A DNA stretch of 64,000 bases from Glaciimonas immobilis (GTDB taxonomy: Bacteria; Pseudomonadota; Gammaproteobacteria; Burkholderiales; Burkholderiaceae_D), in the NCBI RefSeq assembly GCF_011947285.1, contig NZ_JAAOZT010000005.1:62001-126000 (forward strand), in the 5' to 3' direction. Below are positions 1 through 8,401 of the stretch, in pieces. The translations under genes were made by a program, and so were the position numbers. Positions within the stretch are counted from its first letter, which is position 1; every line of letters starts with the position of its first letter. The notes under the pieces were generated by a model that was not told where the DNA came from, searched no databases, and saw only the letters and a program-made list of their open reading frames with translations.

Positions 1-240
1 GGCCAGTGCCTCTATTGCTTCGACCAATGCCAGTCCGGCATCCAATAGCGCAATCAGTTCCTGAATAAACAGGGCAAGTAAAAATTTGCTGCGCTTTTTA
101 GCGCGCTGCTTTACTTCTTTTATGCGTAATACCTGGCCCAGCTTGGCACATTGACTTGTCGCATCGTTGCCATCTTTAGCTTGCACAATATGGTGCTCAG
201 CATGTCCATCTCGCAGGACCAGCACGTCGAACTGCTTCAT
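1..240 (-). CDS. gspF: Type II secretion inner-membrane platform protein GspF-like, N-terminal 80 residues (cut by window edge)
   Basis: Reading the minus strand from the ATG at 240 gives an open frame of 80 codons that runs off the window. It starts MKQFDVLVLRDG and reaches a stretch ending FIQELIALLDAGLALVEA, which matches the start of the first T2SF domain of GspF/PilC inner-membrane platform proteins, where FxxxLxxLLxAGLSLxxAL is characteristic. In this family the protein anchors the assembly ATPase and drives pseudopilus or pilus polymerisation. The start codon overlaps the stop of the upstream transglycosylase gene (ATGA), so the two are probably translationally coupled. Only the N-terminus is visible, so type II secretion and type IV pilus versions cannot be separated by this gene alone; the GspG pseudopilin next door favours the former. 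Confidence 0.75.
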   Translation of the reverse strand, partial: MKQFDVLVLRDGHAEHHIVQAKDGNDATSQCAKLGQVLRIKEVKQRAKKRSKFLLALFIQELIALLDAGLALVEAIEALA

Positions 241-737
241 CGGGCGCTCGTACTTAATTGCGGGATCGGGGTGAATTTCGCGGCCCCAATCCTGATTGGC
301 CGGTTTTTCAAGACGCGATATTGTCCGGCGACCTTTTTAATATAGCGCCGCCTTGCTACTGTGCGGTTGGCGCCGATGCCAGCGTTATAGGCCCCAACCG
401 CAGTCCAGTTGTACCCAACGCGACCGACAAACTCAGCCAATATCCACGCGCCAACCATCACCGAGGTGCATGGCTCCGTCATCAAGCGTTTCTCTGTGAT
501 ACCGAATGCGGCCAATCGTGGGAAGTGCAGCTTATTAATTTGCATCAGGCCGACATCATGCGAACCGTCATTGTTAGTGTTGTAAGCGGCTACATTCATA
601 CCCGACTCAACATGCGCGATTGCCTGTAGCAAAAGCGGATCAATGTTGTAGCGTGCACCGGCTTCCTCCCAACAGGCAGCATGTGATGGGGCTACTGCCG
701 CGATGCATAAAGTGAGGGCTATCGTTGATATGTTCAT
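237..737 (-). CDS. Secreted lytic transglycosylase (SLT domain)
   Basis: A 166-residue protein with a signal peptide (MNISTIALTLCIAAVAPSHA, cleavage after about residue 20) followed by a compact SLT lysozyme-like domain. Visible motifs are IAHVESGM, with the probable catalytic Glu, GLMQIN, and the late AYNAG motif. Enzymes of this group cut peptidoglycan strands in the periplasm so that envelope-spanning machines can be assembled. Small transglycosylases of this size accompany type IV pilus, T2SS, T3SS and conjugation loci. Here it sits 3 bp after gspG and overlaps gspF by 4 bp, so it belongs to the same operon. A role opening the wall for the secretion apparatus is inferred from context. Confidence 0.85.
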   Translation of the reverse strand: MNISTIALTLCIAAVAPSHAACWEEAGARYNIDPLLLQAIAHVESGMNVAAYNTNNDGSHDVGLMQINKLHFPRLAAFGITEKRLMTEPCTSVMVGAWILAEFVGRVGYNWTAVGAYNAGIGANRTVARRRYIKKVAGQYRVLKNRPIRIGAAKFTPIPQLSTSAR

Positions 738-740
738 ACG

Positions 741-1178
741 TTAGAAACCCCTCGTAATATCTTTATTTTTGCCGGAACCTCCGAGTTGACCATCAGCACC
801 CAACGACAAAATTTCAACTTCGTGCGTTGCATTAGCATCGCGCGCCGGGTTATGCCAGACATACGCATGATCCCAGGGATCTTTTGGCACTTCATTGTTC
901 AGGTAAGGGCCTTTCCAGTTATTTTCGCCAGCGGGCTGGACGATCAACGCTTCCAATCCTTGCTCTTCGGTTGGATACTCCCCAGTATCTATACGATATT
1001 GGCCCAGCACGTCGGCTAATGTTTTCATTTGCGACGCAGCGGCGCTCTCTTTTGCCTGCTCGATTTTTCCGAATAGTTTTGGACCGACATAGCCTGCCAG
1101 CAGTGCCGTGATCAACAGAACCACTAACAACTCAAGCAACGTAAAACCGCGTTGGAATTTGGATTTTAAATTCATCAT
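741..1178 (-). CDS. gspG: Major pseudopilin GspG of a type II secretion-like system
   Basis: About 145 residues. A short positively charged leader ending in RG is followed by FTLLELLVVLLI, the prepilin peptidase site with Glu at mature position 5 and the hydrophobic N-terminal helix. The C-terminal half carries the GspG signature: KDPW, then a run ending in SLGADGQLGGSGKNKDI, which in this family forms the calcium-binding loop. The product is processed by a prepilin peptidase and polymerises into the periplasmic pseudopilus. An upstream ATG at 1184 directly abuts the AAGGAA Shine-Dalgarno sequence, so the ATG at 1178 (6-nt spacing) is the better start. Neighbours are a DsbC-like protein upstream and a transglycosylase and GspF downstream. 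Confidence 0.88.
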   Translation of the reverse strand: MMNLKSKFQRGFTLLELLVVLLITALLAGYVGPKLFGKIEQAKESAAASQMKTLADVLGQYRIDTGEYPTEEQGLEALIVQPAGENNWKGPYLNNEVPKDPWDHAYVWHNPARDANATHEVEILSLGADGQLGGSGKNKDITRGF

Positions 1179-1291
1179 ATACATTTCCTTAATAAATCAG
1201 AGGCTGTTGAGCCGACGTAAATTTTTTGTTACCGTCACAAGGTCCCTAAGCTGCTGGACGATGATTCGGCAATAAACATTCCAGATATGGC

Positions 1292-1966
1292 TTAATGCAA
1301 TTTTTGCTCAATCGCGGCTGCGGGAGCGTAACCACTAATGCGCGTTCCATCATCAAAGATAAGGACTGGCGTTCCCCGAATATCAAAGCTGCGTCCGAGG
1401 TCCAGCAACTCTTGTAGTCGGGATGAGCAAAGTGGATTCCTGGCCGGAGATTTACCTTGCAGCATCCAGTCGCCCCACGCTGCGGATGGATCCGGTGCGC
1501 AAAGAACATCGCTCGCTTTATCACGTGAAGATGCTGATAAAAAAGGAAAAATAAAAGTATGAACGGTCAAATTTTTGATCTTGGCAAGCTCAGCCTCGAC
1601 GCGCTTGCAATAGCTACAGTTGGGATCGGAAAAAACTGCAATTTGACGCTTGCCGGTGCCCTGAATGCGTGTAACCGATTTCTCCATCGGTAGACGGTTC
1701 CAGAGGTTTTTATCTGCGCTTTTGACATCATTTAGTGCCACGGTCTGACGAGAAAAAGCGCCGCGAATATTTTTAAATAATTGGTAGTGCTCTGCAGCTG
1801 GTGCCGGTTCACCGCTATCGTATTGGCTATCTGTCAACGAAGCAAAAGTACCCAAACGCTGCGCATCATCTGGCTGCAAACCGGCGGCAATATTCGATGC
1901 CATTGCGAGGGGGGCAGATACCAGAAGAGAAAACGCTACGGCGGTCATGATGATATTTTTATGCAT
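1292..1966 (-). CDS. DsbC/DsbG-like periplasmic thiol:disulfide interchange protein
   Basis: 224 residues with a signal peptide (hydrophobic stretch ending PLAMAS). The second half is a thioredoxin fold with the active site FSDPNCSYCKR (CxxC) and the cis-proline element RGTPVLIF. Two further cysteines lie in the helical insertion (VLCAPDP and NPLCSS). The arrangement fits the DsbC/DsbG isomerase family, but the N-terminal dimerisation region is shorter or divergent. In the family the protein reshuffles or reduces disulfides in exported proteins. It precedes gspG by about 110 bp in the same direction, which suggests that it services components or substrates of this secretion locus. The ATG at 1966 is preceded by GGAG. 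Confidence 0.8.
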   Translation of the reverse strand: MHKNIIMTAVAFSLLVSAPLAMASNIAAGLQPDDAQRLGTFASLTDSQYDSGEPAPAAEHYQLFKNIRGAFSRQTVALNDVKSADKNLWNRLPMEKSVTRIQGTGKRQIAVFSDPNCSYCKRVEAELAKIKNLTVHTFIFPFLSASSRDKASDVLCAPDPSAAWGDWMLQGKSPARNPLCSSRLQELLDLGRSFDIRGTPVLIFDDGTRISGYAPAAAIEQKLH

Positions 1967-2034
1967 GGTGGAAGGCTCCTGATGAGATGAGCAACTTTCT
2001 GAACTGGCTGATACGCCGGATCTCTTGGCTCGAA

Positions 2035-2373
2035 TTAAATGGATAACGAAGTTTCACAGGGAAAGTGATTCTGGGAAATGGGATTTATCCCAAAGTACGC
2101 ATCAATTTGGGATGCCATGCACGCCCGTTCAGCCCTATTTTTTTTAAAACGTGAGTCGCACCATTTCGTTAGCCGCTGGTGCGCCTGCAGCGCAATAGGC
2201 GTTGTTGGATCAATCAATAAAGTGATAACAGGAAGGCTTCTACCCGAATGGCGCGCAGCCTCATCGATAGTAAATCTGCGACCAGCCTGGACTGCAGTGT
2301 TCCGTACATGCCCGTCAAGCATTCGATCATCGGCATTGCTCCGTGGCCCCGCGCTCCTCATCAATGGCTTCAA
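2035..2373 (-). CDS. Unrecognised 112-residue reading frame, possibly the remnant of an exported protein
   Basis: The frame opens with TTG at 2373 and ends 68 bp upstream of the DsbC-like gene. I do not recognise the product. Its middle (RSLPVITLLIDPTTPIALQA) could be a folded beta-strand segment, and three cysteines follow. The open frame continues upstream without a stop to about 2530 and encodes a hydrophobic stretch (PVILVAFILPQAHG) that looks like a signal peptide, but no ATG or GTG precedes it. This suggests either an unusual start codon or a gene whose 5' end has been damaged. Its position and direction fit membership of the secretion locus. A chance open frame cannot be excluded. Confidence 0.35.
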   Translation of the reverse strand: MKPLMRSAGPRSNADDRMLDGHVRNTAVQAGRRFTIDEAARHSGRSLPVITLLIDPTTPIALQAHQRLTKWCDSRFKKNRAERACMASQIDAYFGINPISQNHFPCETSLSI

Positions 2374-2601
2374 TTCATCGCTGGGGTTCGGCTGAGGTGA
2401 GCAATCTATCTCAATAATCCCATGCGCTTGAGGAAGAATAAAAGCGACGAGTATGACGGGGCTCCCGGCGACGCTTGCATCAGCGACCGAGAAAATTTGT
2501 TCGATAATTTTGACAATCCAATTGTTTCACCGAGTCTTCAAAATAATTTTCTCGTACAAAAATATGCAAGAGGATAGTAAATATCGGAACAAAAAACAAT
2601 G

Positions 2602-2651
2602 AGAATTATCTAAATTTTCCTAAGAATATTCTGTACTTACAAGACTATTCT
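2602..2651. promoter_or_regulatory. Cluster of three AGA-N4-TCT decamers upstream of the TonB receptor gene
   Basis: Three decamers of the form AGANNNNTCT occur here: AGAATTATCT at 2602-2611, AGAATATTCT at 2623-2632 and AGACTATTCT at 2642-2651. The first two are exactly 21 bp apart. The middle one, in the context TAAGAATATTCTGTA, closely resembles the box bound by RcsB-type response regulators. The same decamer precedes both RcsB-like regulator genes in this window. The surrounding 2400-3260 region is AT-rich and has no convincing gene. A Fur-type reading of the first site is possible, but it would not explain the copies elsewhere. Confidence 0.5.
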
Positions 2652-2770
2652 TAGACCGCCATAGGAGAAAAAATAAGACGCTATAAAAAACCCCATAAAT
2701 GCCTTATAAAAAAATAAAAATGTGCACACTTTCTATAAAAAAAAATTATAAATCCTATCGGACTGGCTCT

Positions 2771-2874
2771 AGATATAGCTAATTGAGACTACAGACAAAT
2801 CTGTAGAAAAACCAGATACCAAGAATTATCTGTAGTGAATATAGATTTATCTCTGTGATTTATAGGATTTATCT
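2771..2874. promoter_or_regulatory. Second cluster of AGA-N4-TCT decamers upstream of the TonB receptor gene
   Basis: Exact decamers lie at 2793-2802 (AGACAAATCT), 2822-2831 (AGAATTATCT) and 2843-2852 (AGATTTATCT). The last two are 21 bp apart and share the intervening sequence GTAGTGAATAT. Near matches occur at 2771-2780 and 2865-2874. The pair at 2822-2852 is almost identical to the pair at 13320-13350 upstream of the second regulator gene, where the linker is GTAGTGAAAAT. This conservation across 10.5 kb points to a common operator rather than chance. Distance to the likely TonB start (3268) is about 400 bp, so either the transcript has a long leader or the sites act from a distance. Confidence 0.5.
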
Positions 2875-3267
2875 AGTTACATTGAGCGCAGTAACTAGTC
2901 AGAATGTGTCTCATCATTCGAATCGAATTTACTAAAAATTCGTACTCATCAAGCGTCATAGATGTGTGCCGATCTCGCGTATCAGGACGTACCATAATTT
3001 ACGTTCCGCCACGTAAGCAAAGCGTGAATCCCATGATAAAGCGGAATAATATTTGAAACAGCATTGCAGTATCCAGAGCCTTTGGCGTGAGACGCTGGAA
3101 TCGATGAAACGCCGTGACTATAATTTTCTTATTATTTTTGTCACCTTATTTTTGGCCTCGACACTTTTAAATCCTGACCAACTGTGAATACCGATGTGAG
3201 ACCTGAGCAGCAACATCGCTGCCGGAAAAACATGATCGCAGGTGGACTACCAACTATCCATTACACT

Positions 3268-5340
3268 ATGAAAAATCGTTTCAAACTCACTCCGTTAGCA
3301 GTTGTTCTGAGCGTTCTCTTTCTCAATAATGTTCAGGCACAAGCGATTGCTTCTACCGCGCCATCAGAACACCCGCTTATCGCGCAACAAAGCGCGCCTC
3401 TGCCAGAGGTCGTCGTGACTGCACCTCAAATGTCCGCGCCGTTGACAGTGGTCACCGATCCAAAAGCACCACGACAACCGGTTCCTGCGCATGACGGTGC
3501 CGATTACCTTAAAACAATTCCAGGTTTTTCGATAGTTCGCAAGGGCGGCACCGATGGTGATCCCGTCCTGCGCGGCATGGCCGGATCGCGTTTGAATATC
3601 GCGACCGATGGACAACAGATTTTGGGCGGCTGCGGCGGTCGCATGGACCCACCAACTGCGTACATATTCCCTGCGGAATACGACACCATCACCGTCATCA
3701 AAGGGCCGCAAACTGTACTTTACGGTCCCGGCAGTTCTGCCGGAACGGTACTTTTCGAGCGCAGCACCTTACGTGCCGCGCCCGGTCTGAAGATGAACAC
3801 GAGTATTATGGCAGGCAGCTTCGGTCGACAAGATGAGGTCGCCAGCGCACGATATAGCTTGTCCGATTTTTACGCTGAGGCTGGTGCCACGCGCTCACAT
3901 TCCGACGATTATCGCGATGGAAACGGCAACTCTGTGCACTCTTCCTACACACGCTGGAGCAGTCGCGCAGCATTCGGCTGGACTCCTGACGACAACACCT
4001 TGCTTGAGCTTTCTGTTGCGAAAAGCGACGGACACGCCGCCTACGCAGACCGTGGCATGGATGGCGCACGTTTTGCACGCTCCAATCTCGGACTGAAATT
4101 TCAAAAGCGTAACATCTCGCCAGTAGTGAAAAAAATTGAGGCTCAGATTTATCGCAATTACATCGATCACGTAATGGATAATTACAGTCTGCGTACACCG
4201 CCGCCGAAGAGCATGTTCATGGCGAGCAATCCTGATCGCACCACTGAAGGTGGGCGCGCTGCGATTACCTTGAATCTGACGGACACGACGCAACTGATCA
4301 CAGGTTTCGATATGCAAAGCAACACCCATACTTCGCGCATGGGCATGGGAATGAACGCCAGCGAAGCCTCCTATCAAAATAAGCCTCGCGTGACTAATGC
4401 ACACTTCTCAAACGTCGGCATATTTGGTGAATTGACGCAACATCTGGGCGAAAAAGAAAACAGCCGAATCATTTCAGGTCTGCGGACTGACTTTTGGCAT
4501 GCCTCTGACGAGCGTAAAGCGACTGCCATCGCTGGCAACACCACGCGTCGTAACGCTACGCTAGGCAGCGGATTCTCGCGCTATGAGTACGATCTTGCAG
4601 CGGTTCCGATGACGGTCTATGCGGGTCTGGGCGTCGCCCAACGCTTCCCCGATTATTGGGAGCTGATTTCAAAGGAAAGCGCTACCAGTAATAGCGCGTT
4701 CGGCACCAAACCAGAAAAAACCACACAACTGGATATCGGCGCGCTATATCAAGCCGGTCCCTGGAGCGTGACCGCGTCCGGCTTTTACAGCCGGGTACAA
4801 GACTTTATCCTGATTCAGTCGAATGTGAGTAAAGGTTCAAGGTCCGGCATTTCCATCGCCCGCAATGTCGCGGCGACCACCTGGGGCGGAGAAGTCGGTG
4901 CGGCTTATGCGTTAAATCAACTATGGAAACTCGACGGTTCCGTTAACTATGTACGCGGTAACAATCGCACTGACAATACGCCGTTGGCGCAAATGCCACC
5001 GCTGGAAAGCAAGTTCGGACTGACCTTCGATAATCAAACGTTTTCTCTGGCATCCATGGTTCGCTCCGTGGCAGCACAAAAACGTTTCGACCTCAACAAA
5101 GGCAATATCGCAGGACAAGATCTGGGTGCCAGTTCCGGGTTCACGATTTTCTCAGTGAATGCCGGATGGAAGCCGCGTAAAGACGTACTTGTCTCCGCCG
5201 GGATCGACAATCTGACCAACAAAACCTACGCAGAACATCTGAGCCGCCGTGGCGCAGCATTACCCGGCTATGATCAGACTTCGCGTATCAATGAGCCAGG
5301 CCGCACGTTGTGGGTTAAGGCGCAGTTTGAATTGAAGTAA
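3268..5340 (+). CDS. oprC: TonB-dependent copper receptor (OprC/NosA type)
   Basis: About 690 residues from the ATG at 3268, which opens a good signal peptide ending NNVQAQA; a GTG at 3184 gives a longer but less likely N-terminus. The plug domain begins near PEVVVTAP, a TonB-box-like segment, and contains LRGMAGSRLNIATDGQQ, then GGCGGRMDPPTAYIFP and ITVIKGPQTVLYGPG. The C-x3-M pair (Cys122, Met126) and the later His/Met run around residues 354-362 match the copper ligands known from OprC of Pseudomonas. A 22-strand barrel follows, ending in an aromatic-poor FELK. The family imports copper across the outer membrane using TonB energy. It lies upstream of a copper-dependent LPMO and downstream of the decamer clusters. 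Confidence 0.85.
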   Translation: MKNRFKLTPLAVVLSVLFLNNVQAQAIASTAPSEHPLIAQQSAPLPEVVVTAPQMSAPLTVVTDPKAPRQPVPAHDGADYLKTIPGFSIVRKGGTDGDPVLRGMAGSRLNIATDGQQILGGCGGRMDPPTAYIFPAEYDTITVIKGPQTVLYGPGSSAGTVLFERSTLRAAPGLKMNTSIMAGSFGRQDEVASARYSLSDFYAEAGATRSHSDDYRDGNGNSVHSSYTRWSSRAAFGWTPDDNTLLELSVAKSDGHAAYADRGMDGARFARSNLGLKFQKRNISPVVKKIEAQIYRNYIDHVMDNYSLRTPPPKSMFMASNPDRTTEGGRAAITLNLTDTTQLITGFDMQSNTHTSRMGMGMNASEASYQNKPRVTNAHFSNVGIFGELTQHLGEKENSRIISGLRTDFWHASDERKATAIAGNTTRRNATLGSGFSRYEYDLAAVPMTVYAGLGVAQRFPDYWELISKESATSNSAFGTKPEKTTQLDIGALYQAGPWSVTASGFYSRVQDFILIQSNVSKGSRSGISIARNVAATTWGGEVGAAYALNQLWKLDGSVNYVRGNNRTDNTPLAQMPPLESKFGLTFDNQTFSLASMVRSVAAQKRFDLNKGNIAGQDLGASSGFTIFSVNAGWKPRKDVLVSAGIDNLTNKTYAEHLSRRGAALPGYDQTSRINEPGRTLWVKAQFELK

Positions 5341-5391
5341 GGCGGATGCTTGTGTTTTTTTGATATATCAGCGGCGTAGTAAATCGCTTTC

Positions 5392-5421
5392 AAAGGTGAC
5401 GACATTGTCGTCACCTTTTTT
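5392..5421 (+). terminator. Rho-independent terminator after the TonB receptor gene
   Basis: A perfect inverted repeat with arms GGTGACGAC and GTCGTCACC, separated by ATT, is followed by a run of six T. The 5' side carries three A that can extend the stem into the T-tract, so it could work in both directions. It lies 51 bp after the receptor stop codon. Confidence 0.9.
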
Positions 5422-5447
5422 GCTTTTTTCGCTATTATTACGTGATA

Positions 5448-6239
5448 TCAGTTAGTAGCTGTATTGACTACCGCGCTACAGACCGATACTCCGCTGTTGA
5501 ACCCGACTAAGTGCATCGTAGACCTGCGCACTCTGGCGGACTGGCTCGCCCCCGGAGCCTTGCACATTTTCTGCCAATGATTACCTAGATTATCGAGGTC
5601 ATACGCGACGTTATTACCTGCACCATCAGTGGCAGCAATCAACCGATGCGCGCCGTCGTACACATAATTAATCGCATCACCGCCGGGTAGGGACTTGCGC
5701 AACAATAGCCCTGCACCGTCATATTCATAGCTAGTCACCTCCTGCGCGCCATTGGTCGTTACGGTCTTCGCGCTTAACCATCCGCGCAGCGTATAGGCCA
5801 ACAGCGTCGTCTGTCCGTTGGAAGTCTGCAATGTCCCTGCGCGACCGTTAGCGTCATAATTGGACAGCGTGGTAACGCGGCCCGCCGGACTGGTCGCCTA
5901 CGTCAGGTTACCCGCGTCATCGCAGGCATAACGCGGAACCTCGGCACGCGGACCGGTGACGGCCGACCTTTGTCCTAACGTATTATAAGTATAGGCCCAC
6001 GTTTGCGCTTTACCGACCGTGGCACCCGAGAAGTTTTGCGCGCCAGCAGCATCGGTAGTGGCCTGGTAAGCCTTGGTTATTACGTTACCGAAGTCATCGT
6101 AGGTCAGCGTAATAATACGATGTGGCTCAGCGATCCTGATCGGCTGTCTAAACACAGGATGCCATTCGGTGGTCGTCGTGCGGGCCTGCGCTGTGCCGGA
6201 TGACGCCACTAGAGCTTTCCAAAAAAATAAAAACTTCAT
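5448..6239 (-). pseudogene. RHS/YD-repeat protein fragment, inactivated
   Basis: On the minus strand the sequence encodes several typical YD repeats (ITLTYDDFGNVITKAY, TSYEYDGAGLLLRK, INYVYDGAHRLIAATD, VAYDLDNLGN), characteristic of RHS proteins. The frame is interrupted by an in-frame TAG near 5899 directly after DDAGNLT; the same frame continues on the other side with YD-type sequence. Near the 3' end the frame changes: the motif VYDAL is found in a different frame from about 5520. There is no signal peptide, no N-terminal domain and no C-terminal toxin domain. Intact RHS proteins are many hundreds of residues long and deliver toxins or act as adhesins. This is a relic that probably marks a former larger locus. 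Confidence 0.8.
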
Positions 6240-6558
6240 TCCTCCATAAGAATTATTTCAAAACGCCTTCGTCAAGAAGCGCATCACTTTCTGAAAACAC
6301 CTAAGACGTGAGTAAAACCGATGACCACGAACTCTGGGGTACATGCAGAAAATTCTTAATCTCTTAAGCGTTTTTCTGAGACAAACAGCGCGCTTGTCAG
6401 GTGTTAAGACTTCGTCTAAAACTGCACAATGATGCTCATCAACAGTAACGAAGCGGTGCCATCTTGGTGGCTGCAAAGATACTCACTGAGATTTCTGGTT
6501 CATGCAGATTGCACGAATTTTTTAATGCTTTTTCATCCATTAACAAAGGCTCTATTCA
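6240..6558. other. Intergenic region upstream of the LPMO gene
   Basis: This 319-bp stretch holds no credible gene. One decamer of the AGA-N4-TCT class is present at 6347-6356 (AGAAAATTCT), but no 21-bp partner is exact, so its membership in the decamer family is uncertain. No terminator was recognised. It should contain the LPMO promoter. Confidence 0.4.
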
Positions 6559-8085
6559 ATGTCTACTTCAGCGTCAACAAATAAATTCTTTAAACTATCG
6601 CTTGGTCTCACACTAGTACTAGGTTCGGTAGTCGCTCAACAAGCTACTGCGCATGGCTATGTCGATTCTCCAAAGAGCCGTTCGCTGGCTTGCTACGAAG
6701 GTATCAACTCCAATTGCCGCGCTCCTTACGAGCCGCAAGGCGTTGAATTCGGTGGTGGTGGCGGCGCGTTCGGCGTACTACCTCCTGGTAACGAAGCGTT
6801 TCCGGTTGGTGGCCCTAAAGATGGCGACATTGCTGCCGGTGGCCTCACAAGTAAGTACGGCAACCTGAACACGCAAACCGCGGATCGTTGGACTAAAACC
6901 AAAGTCAGCACAGGCAAAAATACATTCAGATGGCATTACACGGCAGCGCATCAAACAGCATATTGGCAATTCTTTATTACCAAGAAGGGCTGGAACCCAA
7001 ATATGCCTTTGTCACGCAGCTCGTTTGAGTCGACACCAATCGGCCAAGAAATTCATAACGGTACTAACGCGGACAGCAAGCTCGGCGGCATGAAATCAAC
7101 GCATACCCTTAATATTCCTGCTGATCGTAGCGGATACAACGTTATTTTGGCGACATGGAAAACTTCCGATACTTCTGCAGCGTTTTATCAAGTCATTGAC
7201 GTAGATGTTCAAAACGGTGTAATTGCTGTTCCTTCGAAATGGTCAAAAATTGGTTCGATCCAACCAAGCCAGACAGATCTGAAAGCTGACTCAGTCGTTA
7301 CTGCGCGCGTTATGGTGGGTGGTGCAGAAGATGTTTCCAAGCAAACTGTATTGACTATCCAAAGCGATGAAGATGGTAAAAGTTCGCAATGGCCGCATAA
7401 GTTGGCCACTAAAATCAACGCTGAAGACTTCGGTTACAAGGCCGGCCTGTTGAACAAAAATGATGAAGTTAAGCCAGCCTACGGCCTTAACAATGCGTAC
7501 GTTCAAAAAGACAGTAAAGTGTCTGGTCTGATCATCGACATTCAACGCGCATCGCCTGCATTCTCGATGGATATTACTGGTCTGAATTCGACCTATAAAA
7601 TCCAGGACGGCAAAGTAACGCTACATTTTAACGTTAACGCGATTGGTGATTCTAGCCATGTGCAAAATATCGTTTATAACGCACAACGCGAAGAAGTTGC
7701 CCGTGGCGAAGCCGATGTTAACGACGGTACAGAGCATTTTTCTATTGACGTGAATAAAGCAGTTGCCGGCAATTATGATCTGGTTACTGTTGCTAAAGCT
7801 AAATCGGGCAAAGTCATTCAGAAAACTTCGAGCTTTAAGATGATGGGCGAAGATATCTCGATTCCTGATGATCCGATTGATGTCGTACCACCAGTGAACG
7901 ACAAGTATGATTTCACCTATCCTAACGGTATTGATTCGTACACTTTCGGAACACGTGTACTGCAACCGAAGGATGGCAGTATCTACCAATGTAAGCCACT
8001 GCCGCACGGCTTCTGGTGCAAACAGGGTGCATATGCACCGGGCGGCATCTATTCAAGCGAAGCATGGACCAAGGTCAGCAACTAA
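6559..8085 (+). CDS. gbpA: Secreted GlcNAc/chitin-active lytic polysaccharide monooxygenase (GbpA-like, AA10)
   Basis: 508 residues. The signal peptide ends ...QQATA, so the mature protein begins HGYVDSPKSR. His32 would be the N-terminal copper ligand and His131 (in TAAHQTAYW) the second arm of the histidine brace. The AA10 domain runs to about residue 215. It is followed by two GbpA-type middle domains (about 230-330 and 335-435), an Asp/Pro-rich linker and a C-terminal chitin-binding module of the CBM5/12 or CBM73 kind (FTYPNGIDSY to SEAWTKVS). The family oxidatively cleaves chitin, and GbpA also mediates attachment to chitinous surfaces. Activity needs copper and an electron donor. The gene is monocistronic, with a strong terminator after it. 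Confidence 0.92.
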   Translation: MSTSASTNKFFKLSLGLTLVLGSVVAQQATAHGYVDSPKSRSLACYEGINSNCRAPYEPQGVEFGGGGGAFGVLPPGNEAFPVGGPKDGDIAAGGLTSKYGNLNTQTADRWTKTKVSTGKNTFRWHYTAAHQTAYWQFFITKKGWNPNMPLSRSSFESTPIGQEIHNGTNADSKLGGMKSTHTLNIPADRSGYNVILATWKTSDTSAAFYQVIDVDVQNGVIAVPSKWSKIGSIQPSQTDLKADSVVTARVMVGGAEDVSKQTVLTIQSDEDGKSSQWPHKLATKINAEDFGYKAGLLNKNDEVKPAYGLNNAYVQKDSKVSGLIIDIQRASPAFSMDITGLNSTYKIQDGKVTLHFNVNAIGDSSHVQNIVYNAQREEVARGEADVNDGTEHFSIDVNKAVAGNYDLVTVAKAKSGKVIQKTSSFKMMGEDISIPDDPIDVVPPVNDKYDFTYPNGIDSYTFGTRVLQPKDGSIYQCKPLPHGFWCKQGAYAPGGIYSSEAWTKVSN

Positions 8086-8160
8086 ATAGTTGATCATCGT
8101 TTTCTTTCAACTCAGCTGGCGTCAGATTTTGCAGTATTGACGTCAGACCGACTTGCGCCA

Positions 8161-8188
8161 AAACACCTCGATTCGAGGTGTTTTTTTT
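8161..8188 (+). terminator. Rho-independent terminator after the LPMO gene
   Basis: An inverted repeat with arms AACACCTCGA and TCGAGGTGTT leads directly into a run of T. It lies about 75 bp after the LPMO stop codon and separates it from the regulator operon. Confidence 0.88.
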
Positions 8189-8249
8189 CGCCCGAAACAA
8201 GTAGAAATTTTTTCGTCTTAGCACAGCAACGCGGCTATTCATCTTTTTG

Positions 8250-8290
8250 GGATATATCCCATTCTAAACATTGGCGGTTAAGAATATTCT
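8250..8290. promoter_or_regulatory. RcsB-box-like site and a GGGATATATCCC palindrome upstream of the first response regulator
   Basis: The sequence TTAAGAATATTCTGTA contains the decamer AGAATATTCT at 8281-8290, identical to the copy at 2623-2632 upstream of the TonB receptor, with the same flanks (TAAG and GTA). It lies about 110 bp before the regulator start at 8402. A perfect 12-bp palindrome GGGATATATCCC sits just upstream at 8250-8261; its role is unknown. Autoregulation by the RcsB-like product is a reasonable inference. Confidence 0.45.
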
Positions 8291-8401
8291 GTATATCAAC
8301 CGGCCAGGACCCGTCCTTCTCGTTACGTAACTATTGTTTTTGATAGCGGCGTCACATTCGACGAAGATGTTCTGGCGACAATCTGAATGAATGGAGATTA
8401 T

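Noticed and set aside
2602-2611. Fur box upstream of the TonB receptor gene
   Set aside because: The single site resembles part of a Fur box, but the same decamer with different central bases occurs in phased sets upstream of regulator genes, and the receptor looks copper-specific.
6347-6356. Decamer AGAAAATTCT in the LPMO promoter as proof of membership in the regulon
   Set aside because: A single AGA-N4-TCT match is expected by chance about every 4 kb, and no 21-bp partner is exact. Kept only as a possibility.
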